From positions 8,928,001-8,992,000 of the forward strand of contig NZ_CP022098.1 of the NCBI RefSeq assembly GCF_002305875.1: DNA of 64,000 nt, written 5' to 3'. A program made the position numbers and the translations under genes. The notes under the pieces are model-generated. The model made no database searches. It saw nothing but the letters and a program-made list of their open reading frames with translations, and was not told the DNA's origin. This stretch comes from Cystobacter fuscus. GTDB lineage: Bacteria > Myxococcota > Myxococcia > Myxococcales > Myxococcaceae. Below, one piece after another: positions 42,281-51,669 of the stretch. Positions within the stretch are counted from its first letter, which is position 1. Each line of letters starts with the position of its first letter.

Positions 42281-44197
42281 ATGCACCCCACCCTCCGCCA
42301 CCTCATGGTGCTCGGACTTCTCGTGCTCACCGGACCGGCGTGGGCCCAGGCCGATGGAGAAGGACCCGAGCGCTTCGAGTACCTCCGCTCGCACTACACC
42401 AAGTTCGAGTACCGCATCCCCATGCGCGACGGCACGAGGTTGTTCACCTCCGTCTACGTCCCCAACGACGCGAGTCCGGGCAAGCGCTACCCCGTGCTGC
42501 TCGTGCGCACGCCCTACTCCGTCGCGCCCTACGGCGTGGACCGCTATGCCCACCGGCTCGGGCCCACCGCGCAGTACGAGAAGGAGGGCTTCATCTTCGC
42601 ATTCCAGGACGTGCGCGGGCAGCACATGTCCGAGGGCACGTTCGTCAACATGCGGCCCCACCTGGCCACGAAGAAAGGCCCCAAGGACACCGACGAGAGC
42701 ACCGACACCTACGACACCATCGAGTGGCTGGTGAAGAACGTGCCGGGCAACAACGGCCGCGTGGGCCAGTGGGGCATCTCCTACCCCGGCTACTACACGT
42801 CCGCGGGCGCCATCGACTCGCACCCGGCGCTCAAGGCCATCTCCCCCCAGGCGCCCATCGCCGATTGGTTCTGGGATGACATGCACCGCCACGGCGCCTT
42901 CAACCTGGTGCTGGCGTTCAACTTCTTCTCCGGCTTCGGCCTGCCCCGGCCCCAGCCCACCGACAGCGAGGAGTGGAAGCGCTTCGAGCACGGCACCCCC
43001 GACGCCTACCAGTTCTTCCTCGAGCTCGGCGCGCTCGGCAACGCGGACACGCGCTACTTCAAGGGCGACGTCGCCTTCTGGAAGGACCTCGCCTCGCACC
43101 CCAACTACGACGCCTTCTGGCAGTCGCGCAACCTGCTGCCCCACCTGAAGAACATCAAGGCCGCGGTGCTCGTGGTGGGCGGCTGGTTCGACACCGAGGA
43201 TCTCTACGGGCCCTTGCGCACCTACGCCGCCATCGAGAAGCAGAACCCGGGCATCTCCAACTCCCTGCTCATGGGCCCGTGGATCCATGGCGGATGGATG
43301 CGCACCGAGGGCTCGTCGCTGGGGGACGCGGACTTCGGCTTCTCCACGAGCCCGCTCTACCAGGAGCTGGGCTTCACCTTCTTCAAGCACCACCTCAAGG
43401 GCGGTGAGGCCCCCGCCCTGTCCGAGGCCACGCTCTTCGAGACCGGCGCCAACCGCTGGCGGCACTTCGACACCTGGCCACCCAAGGCCGTGCGCGAGCA
43501 GCGGCTGTACTTCCAGCCCAGGGGCGCCCTCGCCTTCCAGGCCCCATCCGCCACGGGCGAGTCCTTCGACGAGTACGTGAGCGACCCGGCCAGACCCGTG
43601 CCCTACACGCAGGAGATCACCACCGGCTGGGCCAAGAACTACATGGCCGAGGACCAGCGCTTCGCCGCGCGCCGCCCCGACGTGCTCGTCTACCAGACGG
43701 CGCCGCTGGAGAAGGATCTCACGTTCGCGGGCCCGCTGGAGGCGGAGCTGTGGGTATCCACCACCGGCACGGACGCGGACTGGGTGGTGAAGCTCATCGA
43801 CGTCAACCCCGGCAAGCTGCCCGGTGCCGCGCCGGGACGCGACGAGGGCCCGGGAGCGACCGACCGGGGCCACCAACAGACGCTGGTGCGGGGCGAGCCC
43901 TTCCGCGGCCGTTTCCGCGAGAGCTACACCCAGCCCAAGGCCTTCACGCCGGGCGAGGTGACGCGGGTGCGATTCACCATCAACGACGTGCTGCACACCT
44001 TCAAGCGGGGGCACCGCGTGATGATCCAGGTGCAGTCGAGCTGGTTCCCCTTCATCGACCGCAACCCGCAGACCTTCGTGCCCAACATCTTCGAGGCCAG
44101 GGAGGAAGACTTCGTGCGTGCCTTCCACCGCGTCCACCACACGGCACAGCACCCCAGCTCCCTCAAGGTGGGGGTGCTGCCCGCGCTGGACGACTGA
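42281..44197 (+). CDS. Secreted CocE/NonD family hydrolase
   Basis: 638 residues from ATG 42281, preceded by AGGAGACAGC. A signal peptide ends near GPAWAQA. The X-Pro dipeptidyl-peptidase/CocE catalytic Ser lies in GQWGISYPGYYTSAGA, Asp in VVGGWFDTEDLYG and His in MGPWIHGGWMR. The C-terminal jelly-roll (about 400-620) ends the protein. The family includes cocaine esterase and alpha-amino-acid ester hydrolases; substrate here is unknown, and a periplasmic or secreted peptidase/acylase is likely. Confidence 0.92.
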   Translation: MHPTLRHLMVLGLLVLTGPAWAQADGEGPERFEYLRSHYTKFEYRIPMRDGTRLFTSVYVPNDASPGKRYPVLLVRTPYSVAPYGVDRYAHRLGPTAQYEKEGFIFAFQDVRGQHMSEGTFVNMRPHLATKKGPKDTDESTDTYDTIEWLVKNVPGNNGRVGQWGISYPGYYTSAGAIDSHPALKAISPQAPIADWFWDDMHRHGAFNLVLAFNFFSGFGLPRPQPTDSEEWKRFEHGTPDAYQFFLELGALGNADTRYFKGDVAFWKDLASHPNYDAFWQSRNLLPHLKNIKAAVLVVGGWFDTEDLYGPLRTYAAIEKQNPGISNSLLMGPWIHGGWMRTEGSSLGDADFGFSTSPLYQELGFTFFKHHLKGGEAPALSEATLFETGANRWRHFDTWPPKAVREQRLYFQPRGALAFQAPSATGESFDEYVSDPARPVPYTQEITTGWAKNYMAEDQRFAARRPDVLVYQTAPLEKDLTFAGPLEAELWVSTTGTDADWVVKLIDVNPGKLPGAAPGRDEGPGATDRGHQQTLVRGEPFRGRFRESYTQPKAFTPGEVTRVRFTINDVLHTFKRGHRVMIQVQSSWFPFIDRNPQTFVPNIFEAREEDFVRAFHRVHHTAQHPSSLKVGVLPALDD

Positions 44198-44211
44198 TCC
44201 GTCCCGCGCGA

Positions 44212-44242
44212 AGCGGGAAGCCCCTCGTGGCGGCCTCCCGCT
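44212..44242. terminator. Hairpin between convergent hydrolase and fadJ genes
   Basis: AGCGGGA / TCCCGCT arms enclose a GC-rich loop in the 61-base gap between two convergent stops. It may serve both directions; no T-run follows. Confidence 0.4.
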
Positions 44243-44258
44243 CCGGCGCCAGCGAGGC

Positions 44259-46499
44259 TCAGCCCGGGTAGAACTTCCCGCCCGCCTTCACCTTCTCCAC
44301 GAGGGCCGGCGCGGGCTCGAAGCGCTCGCCGTACTTGTCGTGGTAGTGCTCCAGGCGCCGCAGCAGCTCGGCGGGCCCGAGGCTGTCCGCGTAGCGGAAG
44401 GGGCCCCCGAGGAACGCCGGGAAGCCGAGGCCGAAGATGGCCCCCACGTCGCCGTCACGCGCGCTGCGCAGGATGCCCTCGCCCAGGCAGCGCACCGCCT
44501 CGTTCACCATCTGCAGGGCGCACCGCTCGGCCATCTCCTGGGCATCCAGGTGCTTGCGCTCGCGGCCATGCGGCAGCAGCTCGTAGACGGAGGTGTCCAC
44601 CTCCTTCTTCTTGCCGTCGTAGGTGTAGAAGCCCTTCTTGTTCTTGCGGCCGAGCCGTCCGTCCGCCACCACCTTGTCGAACGCCTTGGGCGCCGCGATG
44701 CGCTTGCCGAACGCGGCCTCCATGATGGGCGCCACCTTCTGCGCCACGTCGATGCCCACCTCGTCCAGCAGGGTGATGGGACCCACGGGGAAGCCGAACT
44801 CCACGAGCGCCCTGTCCAGCTCGGCGATGTCGGCGCCCTCGGCCAGCAGGTACGCGGCCTCGTTCATGTACGGCGCGAGGATGCGCGAGGTGTAGAAACC
44901 CGGCCCATCGTTGACGACGATGACCGTCTTGCCCTGCTTCTTGCCGATCTCCACGCACGTGGCCGTCACCCAATCCGCGGTGCCCTTGTGGGTGATGATC
45001 TCCAAGAGGGGCATCTTGTGCACCGGGCTGAAGTAGTGCATCCCGATGACCTGCGCGGGCCGGCGCGCGCCCTCGGCCAACTGGGTGATGGGGATGCTCG
45101 AGGTGTTGGAGGCGAAGATGCTGTCCTCGCGCGTGACGGCCTCCACCTCGCCGAGGATGCGGCGCTTGAGCGCCAGGTCCTCGAAGACGGCCTCGATGAC
45201 CACGTCCACGTTCTTGAAGCCGCTGTAGTCGGTGCCGCCGGTGACGAGCGCCATCTTCGCCGCCGACTCGCGCGACGTGAGCGAGCGCCGCTTCACGCGC
45301 TCGTCGAAGATGCCCTGCACCTGCTTGAGGGCACGACCCACGCCCGCGTCGTCCTTGTCCTTCACGCGCACCGGCACGCCCTGCAGCGCCGAGCTGACAT
45401 AGGCGATGCCGCCGCCCATCAGACCGCCACCCAGCACGCCCACCTTCTTCACCGGGCGCGCCTTCACGTCGGCCTTGTCCGTGCCGTTCTCCTTCTTGAG
45501 CGCCGTGGTGGCGAAGAAGATCTCCACCAGCCGCTTGGAGACATCCGACACCACCAGCTCCCCGAAGAGCCGGGCCTCGGCCTCCAGACCCGCCGCGCGG
45601 CCGGACTCCAGGCCCACCCGGATGGCCTCGAGCGCCTTCTCCGGCGCGGGGAACTTGCCGCGCGTCTTCTTGCGCAGCTGCTTCCTGGCCTGATCGAAGA
45701 GCACCTTGCGGCCCAGGGGGTTGTCCTCCAGCGCCACCTCGGTCCACATCTCCTTGTTGGCGAGCCCCAGCAGCAGCGCGCCCAGGCCACCCTTCTTGCC
45801 CTGCCGCGCCACCGCCTTGAGCCCCTGCCCGTGCGAGCGCTCCACCTTCAGCGTCCCGTCCACCAGCTCGCGGGCGCGCCGCAACGCCACCTCGCGCAGG
45901 ATGGGCACGGGCACCACCTCATCCACGATGCCCAGCCGCTTCGCCTTGGAGGGCTTCACCGTCTTGCCCGCGAGGATGAGATCCAACGCGGCCTGCGCGC
46001 CGATGAGCGCCGGCAGACGCTGGGTGCCTCCCGCGCCGGGCAGCAGCCCCAGCTGCACCTCGGGCAGTCCGATCGTCGTCTTGGGGCTGTCCGTCGCGAC
46101 GCGGTAGTGGCACGCGAGCGCCCACTCCAGGCCGCCGCCCAGGCACGCGCCGTGGATGGCCGCCACCACCGGCTTGGGGAAGGCCTCCAGCCGATCGAAG
46201 ACCCGCTGCCCATCCCGGGACGTGGCGGTGGCCTCCGCGGCCGTCTTGATGGTCTGGAGGAAGTCGATCTTCGCTCCGGCCACGAAGCTGTCCTTCTTGC
46301 CGGAGATGAAGACGAGCGCCTTCACCGCGGCGTCCTTCTCCGCCCGGTCGAGCAGCGCCGCGAACGCCGCGCCCGTCTGGGGCGAGAGCGTGTTCACCGG
46401 CTCGTCCACCTGGTTGAACACCACGAGGCCGATGTCTCCCTCGAGCTGGAAGGACAGGCCCTGCTTCACCTCGGACTCCTGAGCAACCATGGCACCCAT
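44259..46499 (-). CDS. fadJ: Fatty acid oxidation complex alpha subunit (enoyl-CoA hydratase/3-hydroxyacyl-CoA dehydrogenase)
   Basis: 746 residues from ATG 46499, whose first base is the last base of the thiolase stop codon. The crotonase half has [22 protein letters not shown] and [21 protein letters not shown] with both catalytic Glu. The dehydrogenase half has [18 protein letters not shown] (NAD), [18 protein letters not shown] (catalytic His) and [12 protein letters not shown]. It hydrates enoyl-CoA and oxidises 3-hydroxyacyl-CoA in beta-oxidation. The layout matches the FadJ type and the thiolase upstream is its FadI partner. An ATG three codons later (46490) is also possible. Confidence 0.93.
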   Translation of the reverse strand: MGAMVAQESEVKQGLSFQLEGDIGLVVFNQVDEPVNTLSPQTGAAFAALLDRAEKDAAVKALVFISGKKDSFVAGAKIDFLQTIKTAAEATATSRDGQRVFDRLEAFPKPVVAAIHGACLGGGLEWALACHYRVATDSPKTTIGLPEVQLGLLPGAGGTQRLPALIGAQAALDLILAGKTVKPSKAKRLGIVDEVVPVPILREVALRRARELVDGTLKVERSHGQGLKAVARQGKKGGLGALLLGLANKEMWTEVALEDNPLGRKVLFDQARKQLRKKTRGKFPAPEKALEAIRVGLESGRAAGLEAEARLFGELVVSDVSKRLVEIFFATTALKKENGTDKADVKARPVKKVGVLGGGLMGGGIAYVSSALQGVPVRVKDKDDAGVGRALKQVQGIFDERVKRRSLTSRESAAKMALVTGGTDYSGFKNVDVVIEAVFEDLALKRRILGEVEAVTREDSIFASNTSSIPITQLAEGARRPAQVIGMHYFSPVHKMPLLEIITHKGTADWVTATCVEIGKKQGKTVIVVNDGPGFYTSRILAPYMNEAAYLLAEGADIAELDRALVEFGFPVGPITLLDEVGIDVAQKVAPIMEAAFGKRIAAPKAFDKVVADGRLGRKNKKGFYTYDGKKKEVDTSVYELLPHGRERKHLDAQEMAERCALQMVNEAVRCLGEGILRSARDGDVGAIFGLGFPAFLGGPFRYADSLGPAELLRRLEHYHDKYGERFEPAPALVEKVKAGGKFYPG

Positions 46500-47800
46500 C
46501 ACGCACGCTCCAGGACCACCGCGGCACCGAGGCCACCGGCGGCGCAGACGGTGCACAGCACCGTGTTCTTGTTCTGACGCTTCAGCTCATGCAGGGCCTG
46601 GGTGACGATGCGCGCCCCCGTGGCCCCGAAGGGATGCCCGAGCGACAGCGAGCCGCCCGACAGGTTCAGCCGCGTGCGGTCCACCTCGCCCACCGGCGCG
46701 CTCCAGCCGGCCTTCCTGGCGAACTCCTTGGAGGCCAGGGCCTGGATGTTGCTCGCCACCTGGGCGGCGAACGCCTCGTGCATCTCCACGAGATCGATGT
46801 CCGCGAGCGTCAGGCCCGCGCGCTTGAGGGCCACCGGCACGGCGTAGGCGGGCCCTTGCAGGAGCTGGTCCCCCGGGTCCGTGGCCGCGAAGGCATGCGA
46901 GCGCAGGTAGCCGAGCGGCTCCAGGCCGAGCGCCTTGGCCCGCTCCTCGCTCATCATCAAGAGCACGCCGGCGCCGTCGGTGAGCGGCGAGGAGTTGCCC
47001 GCGGTGATGGAGCCGTACTTGCGGTCGAACACGGGCTTGAGCTGGGCGAGCGACTCCAGGCTCGTGTCCGCGCGCACGATGTTGTCCTTGTCCGCCACCT
47101 TCTCGTACCTGGGCGGCACCACCACGTGCATGACGTGGGAGTCGAAGAAGCCGTCCTTCCAGGCGCGCGCGGCGTTCTGGTGCGAGGCGAGCGCGATCTG
47201 ATCCTGCTCGGCGCGCGAGATGCCGTTCTCCTTGGCCATCTTCTCGGCGCTCTCGCCCATGGTCAGGCCGGTGGAGTGCTCGGCGATGGCCGGGGGCACG
47301 GGCACCAGGTCTCCCGGCTTGAGCGCCTGGAAGGCCTTGAGCTTGCCGGGCAAGTCGCGCGCCTTGGAGGCGGCCATCAACGCCTGGGCCAGCGGACGGC
47401 TGGTGAAGATGGGCGCGTCCGACATGGACTCGGTGCCACCGGCGAGCACCACGTCCGCCTCGCCCAGGGCGATGGCATTGGCCGCCGTGGTCATCGCCTG
47501 GATGGACGTGGCGCACGCGCGCGACACCGTGAAGGCGTCGATCTTGCGCGGCAGCCCGGCGGCGATCACCACCTCGCGCGCGATGGACGGCGCGGTGAGC
47601 GTGGGGATGACCTGCCCGAACACCACCTGATCGATCTCCTGCGGATCGATCTCCGAGCGCTGCACCAGCTCCTGGACCACGATGCGGCCCAGCTCCAACG
47701 CGGTGAGCCTCGCGAAGTCCGTACCCGCCTTCGCGAAGGGCGTCCGCAATCCACGGACGATGGCCACCCTGCGGTGACCGTTTTGCTGCTCGCGTGCCAT
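46499..47800 (-). CDS. fadI: Acetyl-CoA C-acyltransferase (thiolase) FadI
   Basis: 433 residues from ATG 47800, preceded by AGGAAAAGGTGAGG. The nucleophile Cys is about residue 96 in SRACATSIQAM. VEMHEAFAAQ carries the N-E-A-F-like motif (here H-E-A-F, as in FadI), GHPFGATGARI the active-site His, and CAAGGLGAAVVLE the second Cys. FadI cleaves 3-ketoacyl-CoA in beta-oxidation. It overlaps fadJ. A 16-base palindrome lies 71-86 bases upstream. Confidence 0.94.
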   Translation of the reverse strand: MAREQQNGHRRVAIVRGLRTPFAKAGTDFARLTALELGRIVVQELVQRSEIDPQEIDQVVFGQVIPTLTAPSIAREVVIAAGLPRKIDAFTVSRACATSIQAMTTAANAIALGEADVVLAGGTESMSDAPIFTSRPLAQALMAASKARDLPGKLKAFQALKPGDLVPVPPAIAEHSTGLTMGESAEKMAKENGISRAEQDQIALASHQNAARAWKDGFFDSHVMHVVVPPRYEKVADKDNIVRADTSLESLAQLKPVFDRKYGSITAGNSSPLTDGAGVLLMMSEERAKALGLEPLGYLRSHAFAATDPGDQLLQGPAYAVPVALKRAGLTLADIDLVEMHEAFAAQVASNIQALASKEFARKAGWSAPVGEVDRTRLNLSGGSLSLGHPFGATGARIVTQALHELKRQNKNTVLCTVCAAGGLGAAVVLERA

Positions 47801-47870
47801 TGTGTGCCTCACCTTTTCCTGCGGGGTGAGGCGCATCTAATGAGCGGTGGTGCGGCGCGTCAACGGGAGA

Positions 47871-47886
47871 TTGATTCTGGAATCAA
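47871..47886. promoter_or_regulatory. Palindromic operator candidate upstream of fadI-fadJ
   Basis: TTGATTC-TG-GAATCAA, 7-bp perfect arms with a 2-base centre, AT-rich in GC-rich DNA. It is placed 71-86 bases upstream of the fadI start and would suit a dimeric repressor of fatty acid degradation genes. The regulator is not encoded nearby. Confidence 0.6.
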
Positions 47887-47961
47887 CCCGTCCCACCCCC
47901 GCCCTGGGGCCCGCCTGGAGAGGGGGCACGCGAGGTGTCAGACATCACACAACCCGGCGGC

Positions 47962-49008
47962 TCACGGGGACTGGCGCAGGGCGAAGCCATGCTTGTGGAC
48001 GGCGTCCACGAAGAACTTCGCGGCCTCCGGATCCGTGGGCGGGAGGATGCCGTGGCCGAGGTTGCAGATGTGGCCCACGGGTCCCGCGCGCCGGAGGATG
48101 TCCACCACGCGCTGCTCCAGCTCCTCGCGAGGCAGGAAGAGGTGGAGCGGATCCAGGTTGCCCTGCACGGCCACGTCGGGGCCGAGGACGCGGCGGGCCT
48201 CGTCCAGGGGGGTGCGCCAGTCCTGGCCGATGACGTCCGCGCCGGTGCGCTTGAGCAGCGGCAGGTGGTTGGACATGCCGGTGCCGAAGACGATGACGGG
48301 CACGCCCTTGGCCTGCACCTCCTTCACCATTCGCGTGAGGTACGGCAGACAGAAGCGCTCGTAGTCCCAGGGGGAGAGCTCGCCGCCCCACGAGTCGAAG
48401 ATCTGCACGATGCTCGCGCCGGCCTCCACCTGCATGAGCAGGTAGGGAATGAGCGTGCGCGTGAGCTTCTCGAAGAGGGTGTGGACGAGCTGGGGCTGCT
48501 CGAAGAGCATGCGCTTGATGAGGATGTAGCTCTTGGAGCCACCGCCCTCGACCATGTAGGCGGCGAGGGTGAAGGGGGCGCCACAGAAGCCGATGACGGG
48601 CACCGAGTCGTTGAGCGCGCGCCGGGTGCGGCGGATGGCCTCGGCGACGAAACCGGTGCCCTGCACGGGGTCGGGCACGCCGAGCCGCTCGATGTCGGCG
48701 GCGGAGCGCACGGGGTTGGGGAAGTGCGGCCCCTTGTCACCCAGCTCCAGCTCAATCCCCATGGCCTCCACGGGGATGAGGATGTCCGAGAAGATGATGG
48801 CCGCGTCCACGCCCAGACGGGTGACGGGCTGGACGGTGACCTCGGCGGCCAGGTCCGGGTGCTTGCACAGGTCGAGGAAGGCGATGTTGCCGCGGATGGC
48901 CCTGTACTCGGGCAGGTAGCGGCCCGCCTGGCGCATGAGCCACACGGGGGTGGTGTCCGTGGGCTGGCGGAGGGCGGCGCGAAGGAGGCGGTCGTTCAAG
49001 GTGGACAC
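47962..49008 (-). CDS. hemE: Uroporphyrinogen decarboxylase
   Basis: 348 residues from GTG 49008 (STLNDRLLRAALRQP), matching family N-termini. HemE converts uroporphyrinogen III to coproporphyrinogen III in heme synthesis. WLMRQAGRYLPEYR is signature 1, GFCGAPFTLAAYMVEGGGSK signature 2, and FDSWGGELSPWDYE and QGNLDP lie in the active site. The longer upstream frame (to 49176) runs through the tRNA promoter region and is not coding. Confidence 0.96.
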   Translation of the reverse strand: MSTLNDRLLRAALRQPTDTTPVWLMRQAGRYLPEYRAIRGNIAFLDLCKHPDLAAEVTVQPVTRLGVDAAIIFSDILIPVEAMGIELELGDKGPHFPNPVRSAADIERLGVPDPVQGTGFVAEAIRRTRRALNDSVPVIGFCGAPFTLAAYMVEGGGSKSYILIKRMLFEQPQLVHTLFEKLTRTLIPYLLMQVEAGASIVQIFDSWGGELSPWDYERFCLPYLTRMVKEVQAKGVPVIVFGTGMSNHLPLLKRTGADVIGQDWRTPLDEARRVLGPDVAVQGNLDPLHLFLPREELEQRVVDILRRAGPVGHICNLGHGILPPTDPEAAKFFVDAVHKHGFALRQSP

Positions 49009-49132
49009 TCCGGATGGCTCCCCAGGTCCCTCGGGGGGCGAGCGGGGGGCGAGCGTTGTCACAGGAGGAATCGCCCCGGTCAACGCCCGTGACGGGTGGG
49101 CCCGGAATGAATCGTCCCCGGAAAAGGTATGC

Positions 49133-49161
49133 TTGACAGGGTCGGGGGGAGGCCGATAAAA
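49133..49161 (+). promoter_or_regulatory. Sigma-70 promoter of the tRNA-Val/tRNA-Asp unit
   Basis: A perfect TTGACA (49133-49138) and GATAAA/ATAAAA (49155-49161) with 16-17 bases between. Transcription would begin about 25 bases before tRNA-Val. Confidence 0.75.
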
Positions 49162-49193
49162 GCCGCCCCGTCGCAACGCGGTGACGCGCGAGA

Positions 49194-49265
49194 GGGCGGA
49201 TAGCTCAGCGGTAGAGCGTCGCCCTTACAAGGCGAGGGTCACAGGTTCAATCCCTGTTCCGCCCA
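49194..49265 (+). tRNA. tRNA-Val (anticodon TAC)
   Basis: 72 bases with a perfect acceptor stem (GGGCGGA / TCCGCCC) and discriminator A. The anticodon loop CTTACAA gives TAC. D-loop and T-loop (GGTTCAATCC) are regular. No CCA is encoded. It is followed by tRNA-Asp after 23 bases. Confidence 0.96.
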
Positions 49266-49288
49266 AGTCCGTAGAATGAAGTCGCTGT

Positions 49289-49343
<55 letters not shown>

Positions 49344-49365
<22 letters not shown>

Positions 49366-49580
49366 ATAAAAGCCCAGCAATCCTCCGGGGTTGCTGGGCT
49401 TTTTCTTTTCCCGCGCGCTCTCCCCTGCCCTCCGTGCGCCCCTTCGGCATCTCGGGCCGGCACGGTGGGGAACTGGAGCACACAGGCCCGCCCCGCGCCC
49501 TCCCGGGCCGCTGGCGCGAGATGGGCGTGGCGCATGGTCATCTCAATGGTCGCGCGGCCTCGGCGCCGAAAGGAAGTCAA
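49344..49580 (-). pseudogene. Tyrosine recombinase (integrase) C-terminal remnant beside tRNA-Asp
   Basis: A 78-codon frame reads toward the tRNA and ends inside its 3' part. Residues 10-23 read ATIEMTMRHAHLAP, the classic end motif of phage-type tyrosine recombinases (ATIEMTMRYAHLAPE). The nucleophilic Tyr is a His (codon 49527-49529) and the preceding LGH box is degraded to RGR, so it cannot be active. Nothing of the N-terminal part is left. The following residues (GRACVLQFPTVPARDAEG) resemble a normal integrase tail. This is the trace of an element that used tRNA-Asp as its target. Confidence 0.65.
49371..49405 (+). terminator. Intrinsic terminator after the tRNA genes
   Basis: Perfect 10-bp stem AGCCCAGCAA / TTGCTGGGCT with a 10-base loop and a T-run (TTTTTC). 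It ends the tRNA-Val/tRNA-Asp transcript. Confidence 0.9.
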
Positions 49581-49881
49581 AGGTAGGTTTGTCTGTTTTC
49601 AACAGCCAGTGAAAACGCTGGAGTGTTTGTTGTTGTTCTCGCTGTATGAGATGAAACGCGGGACGAATTCCCAGAACGTGAGGATGCGGCCCGTCTCGTT
49701 TTGCCTTTCCTTTCCAAAGGAGGCCGTCAGGAGTGCGTGGCGGATTTGACGCTCGTCATCTCCCCGCATTTCATGATATTGCGACCGACATCCCAATTCG
49801 GCGCTCTCGTCGTTTTGGGAAGGAAGCCGCCTTGTCGCAGCCGTGGTTTCCCGCTACCCAACCCAAACATGGAGTTTCACC
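49581..49881. other. Non-coding, lower-GC stretch behind the integrase remnant
   Basis: About 300 bases of distinctly lower GC than the surroundings. No gene is supported; short frames in it have no recognisable product. It includes a TTGACG near 49744 without a good -10 partner, and probably holds the promoter of the sugar dehydrogenase gene. Confidence 0.5.
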
Positions 49882-51594
49882 ATGCGTCGCGTGCCACACT
49901 CGTTATTGCTGCTGGCCGGCCTCACCGCCACCCCGTGCGCCTTCGCGCAGACCGCACCGGTCAACCTCGCGCTGAACAAGCCCATCGCCGCCAGCAGCAC
50001 CGAGAACCCCGTGGCGCTCAAGGCCGCCAACGCCAACGACGGAGACCTGGGCACCCGCTGGGGCTCCGAGTTCGTGAGCCCCACGTGGATCACCGTCGAC
50101 CTCGGCAGTGAGCAGTCGATCGGCCGCGTGGTGCTGCGCTGGGAGAACGCGTACGCCACCGCCTACACCATCCGGGTCTCCAACGACGGCACCACCTGGA
50201 GCACCGTGCATACCAAGACCAACGGCCAGGGGGGAACGGAAGACATCTCGTTCACTCCCGTCCTGGCGCGCTACGTCTCGGTGTACGGCACGCAGAAGAA
50301 CGGAATCTACGGCTACTCGCTGTACGAGTTCGAGGTCTACGCCACCAGCGGCGGCAGCCAGCCGGACCCGGATCCGACCGACCCGACGGATCCGCCTCCG
50401 GCCTCGCCGGGCACGGCGCCCACCGTGTCGTACAACGCGCGTGTCACCGGCAACCAGACGGAGCCCGCAGCGCCGTTCAACATCACCGAGGTGGCGACCT
50501 TCAACAACCCGTGGGGTCTGGACTTCCTGCCCGACGGCCGCGTCGTGGTCACCGAGAAGAGTGACCGCATGTACATCGTGACGGCCGCGGGCGTGAAGAC
50601 GTCCATCAGCGGCCTGCCGGTCTCCGTGGGCGCCAACGGCGGTGGCGGCCAGAGCGGCCTTCACGACGTGGCGACCTCGCCGACCTTCGCCCAGGACCGC
50701 AAGCTGTGGTTCAGCTACGTGGCCAAGGGCGCGGACAACAACAACCACCTCACGCTGGCGTCCGCGCGCCTCGACGAGAGCGCCGGTACCGCGACCCTCG
50801 CCAACCTCCAGGTCATCTGGCAGGAGCCGTCGAGCTATTCGGTCCGCGGCCAGCCGGGCGCGCGCATCGCGTTCGCGCCGAATGGCCAGCAGGTCTTCCT
50901 CGCCGTCGGCGACGGCGACATCCCGGCCGCCAATGGCGACCGCGGGCACGTCGCGCAGCAGACGGACAGCGCGCTGGGCAAGATCATCCGCCTGAACCTC
51001 GACGGCAGCACCCCCAGCGACAACCCCGAGGCGTCTTTGGGCGGTGTGCGCGGGCAGGTGTGGGCCAAGGGCTTCCGCAATCCCTACGGCCTGGCGTTCG
51101 ACGGCAGCGGCAACCTGTGGCTCAATGAGATGGGCCCCGCCTCCGGCGACGAGTTCAACTTCATCATCAAGGGCGCCAACTACGGCTGGCCCCTGGTGAG
51201 CAACGGCAACCACTACAACGGCGATGCCTACCTGCCGGGCCAGCCGTATCCGCGCCACGACACCGCGCCGCAGTTCACGCCGCCGGCGGCGTACTGGGGC
51301 TGGTTCTCCACCACCAACTCCATGTCTCCGTCCGGGCTGGCGTTCTACAACGGCAACCTGTTCCCGCAGTGGAAGGGCTCCGCACTGCTCGGCTCCACCT
51401 CGTCCATCGCGCTGTACCGCGTGGTGATCGACCCGGCGACCAACAACGTCACGGGCGTCGAGCGCTACGGCCGCAGCGCGAACAACGTGTACACCGGTGC
51501 GGTGCGCGCGCTGAAGGTGTCGCCGCTCGATGGCAGCATCTGGTACGTCAAGGGCGGCGGTGACGGCGCGCTGCGCAAGCTGACCCCTCAGTAG
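49882..51594 (+). CDS. Secreted PQQ-type sugar dehydrogenase with N-terminal discoidin domain
   Basis: 570 residues from ATG 49882, preceded by GGAG. Signal peptide ends at PCAFAQ. An F5/8 type C (discoidin, carbohydrate-binding) domain follows (about 25-155, NLALNKPIAASSTENP ... YSLYEFEVYA), then an Asp/Pro-rich linker (PDPDPTDPTDPP) and a glucose/sorbosone dehydrogenase six-bladed propeller: NPWGLDFLPDGRVVVTEK, GLHDVATSP, AFAPNGQQVFLAVGDGD and GFRNPYGLAFDGSGNLWLNEMGP are PQQ-site motifs of this family. It probably oxidises sugars outside the cell, tethered to polysaccharide by the discoidin domain. It is the first gene beyond the tRNA-linked remnant. Confidence 0.9.
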   Translation: MRRVPHSLLLLAGLTATPCAFAQTAPVNLALNKPIAASSTENPVALKAANANDGDLGTRWGSEFVSPTWITVDLGSEQSIGRVVLRWENAYATAYTIRVSNDGTTWSTVHTKTNGQGGTEDISFTPVLARYVSVYGTQKNGIYGYSLYEFEVYATSGGSQPDPDPTDPTDPPPASPGTAPTVSYNARVTGNQTEPAAPFNITEVATFNNPWGLDFLPDGRVVVTEKSDRMYIVTAAGVKTSISGLPVSVGANGGGGQSGLHDVATSPTFAQDRKLWFSYVAKGADNNNHLTLASARLDESAGTATLANLQVIWQEPSSYSVRGQPGARIAFAPNGQQVFLAVGDGDIPAANGDRGHVAQQTDSALGKIIRLNLDGSTPSDNPEASLGGVRGQVWAKGFRNPYGLAFDGSGNLWLNEMGPASGDEFNFIIKGANYGWPLVSNGNHYNGDAYLPGQPYPRHDTAPQFTPPAAYWGWFSTTNSMSPSGLAFYNGNLFPQWKGSALLGSTSSIALYRVVIDPATNNVTGVERYGRSANNVYTGAVRALKVSPLDGSIWYVKGGGDGALRKLTPQ

Positions 51595-51669
51595 TGATTG
51601 TCACGATGGGACCGGGTTCATCCCGGTCCCATCGGCAGGTCGCGGGCGTAGGGACGGACGCGTGGGCAC

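Noticed and set aside
44118-46577. 819-codon plus-strand frame opposite fadJ
   Set aside because: Shadow of fadJ, rich in His, Leu, Arg and Gly, with no family match.
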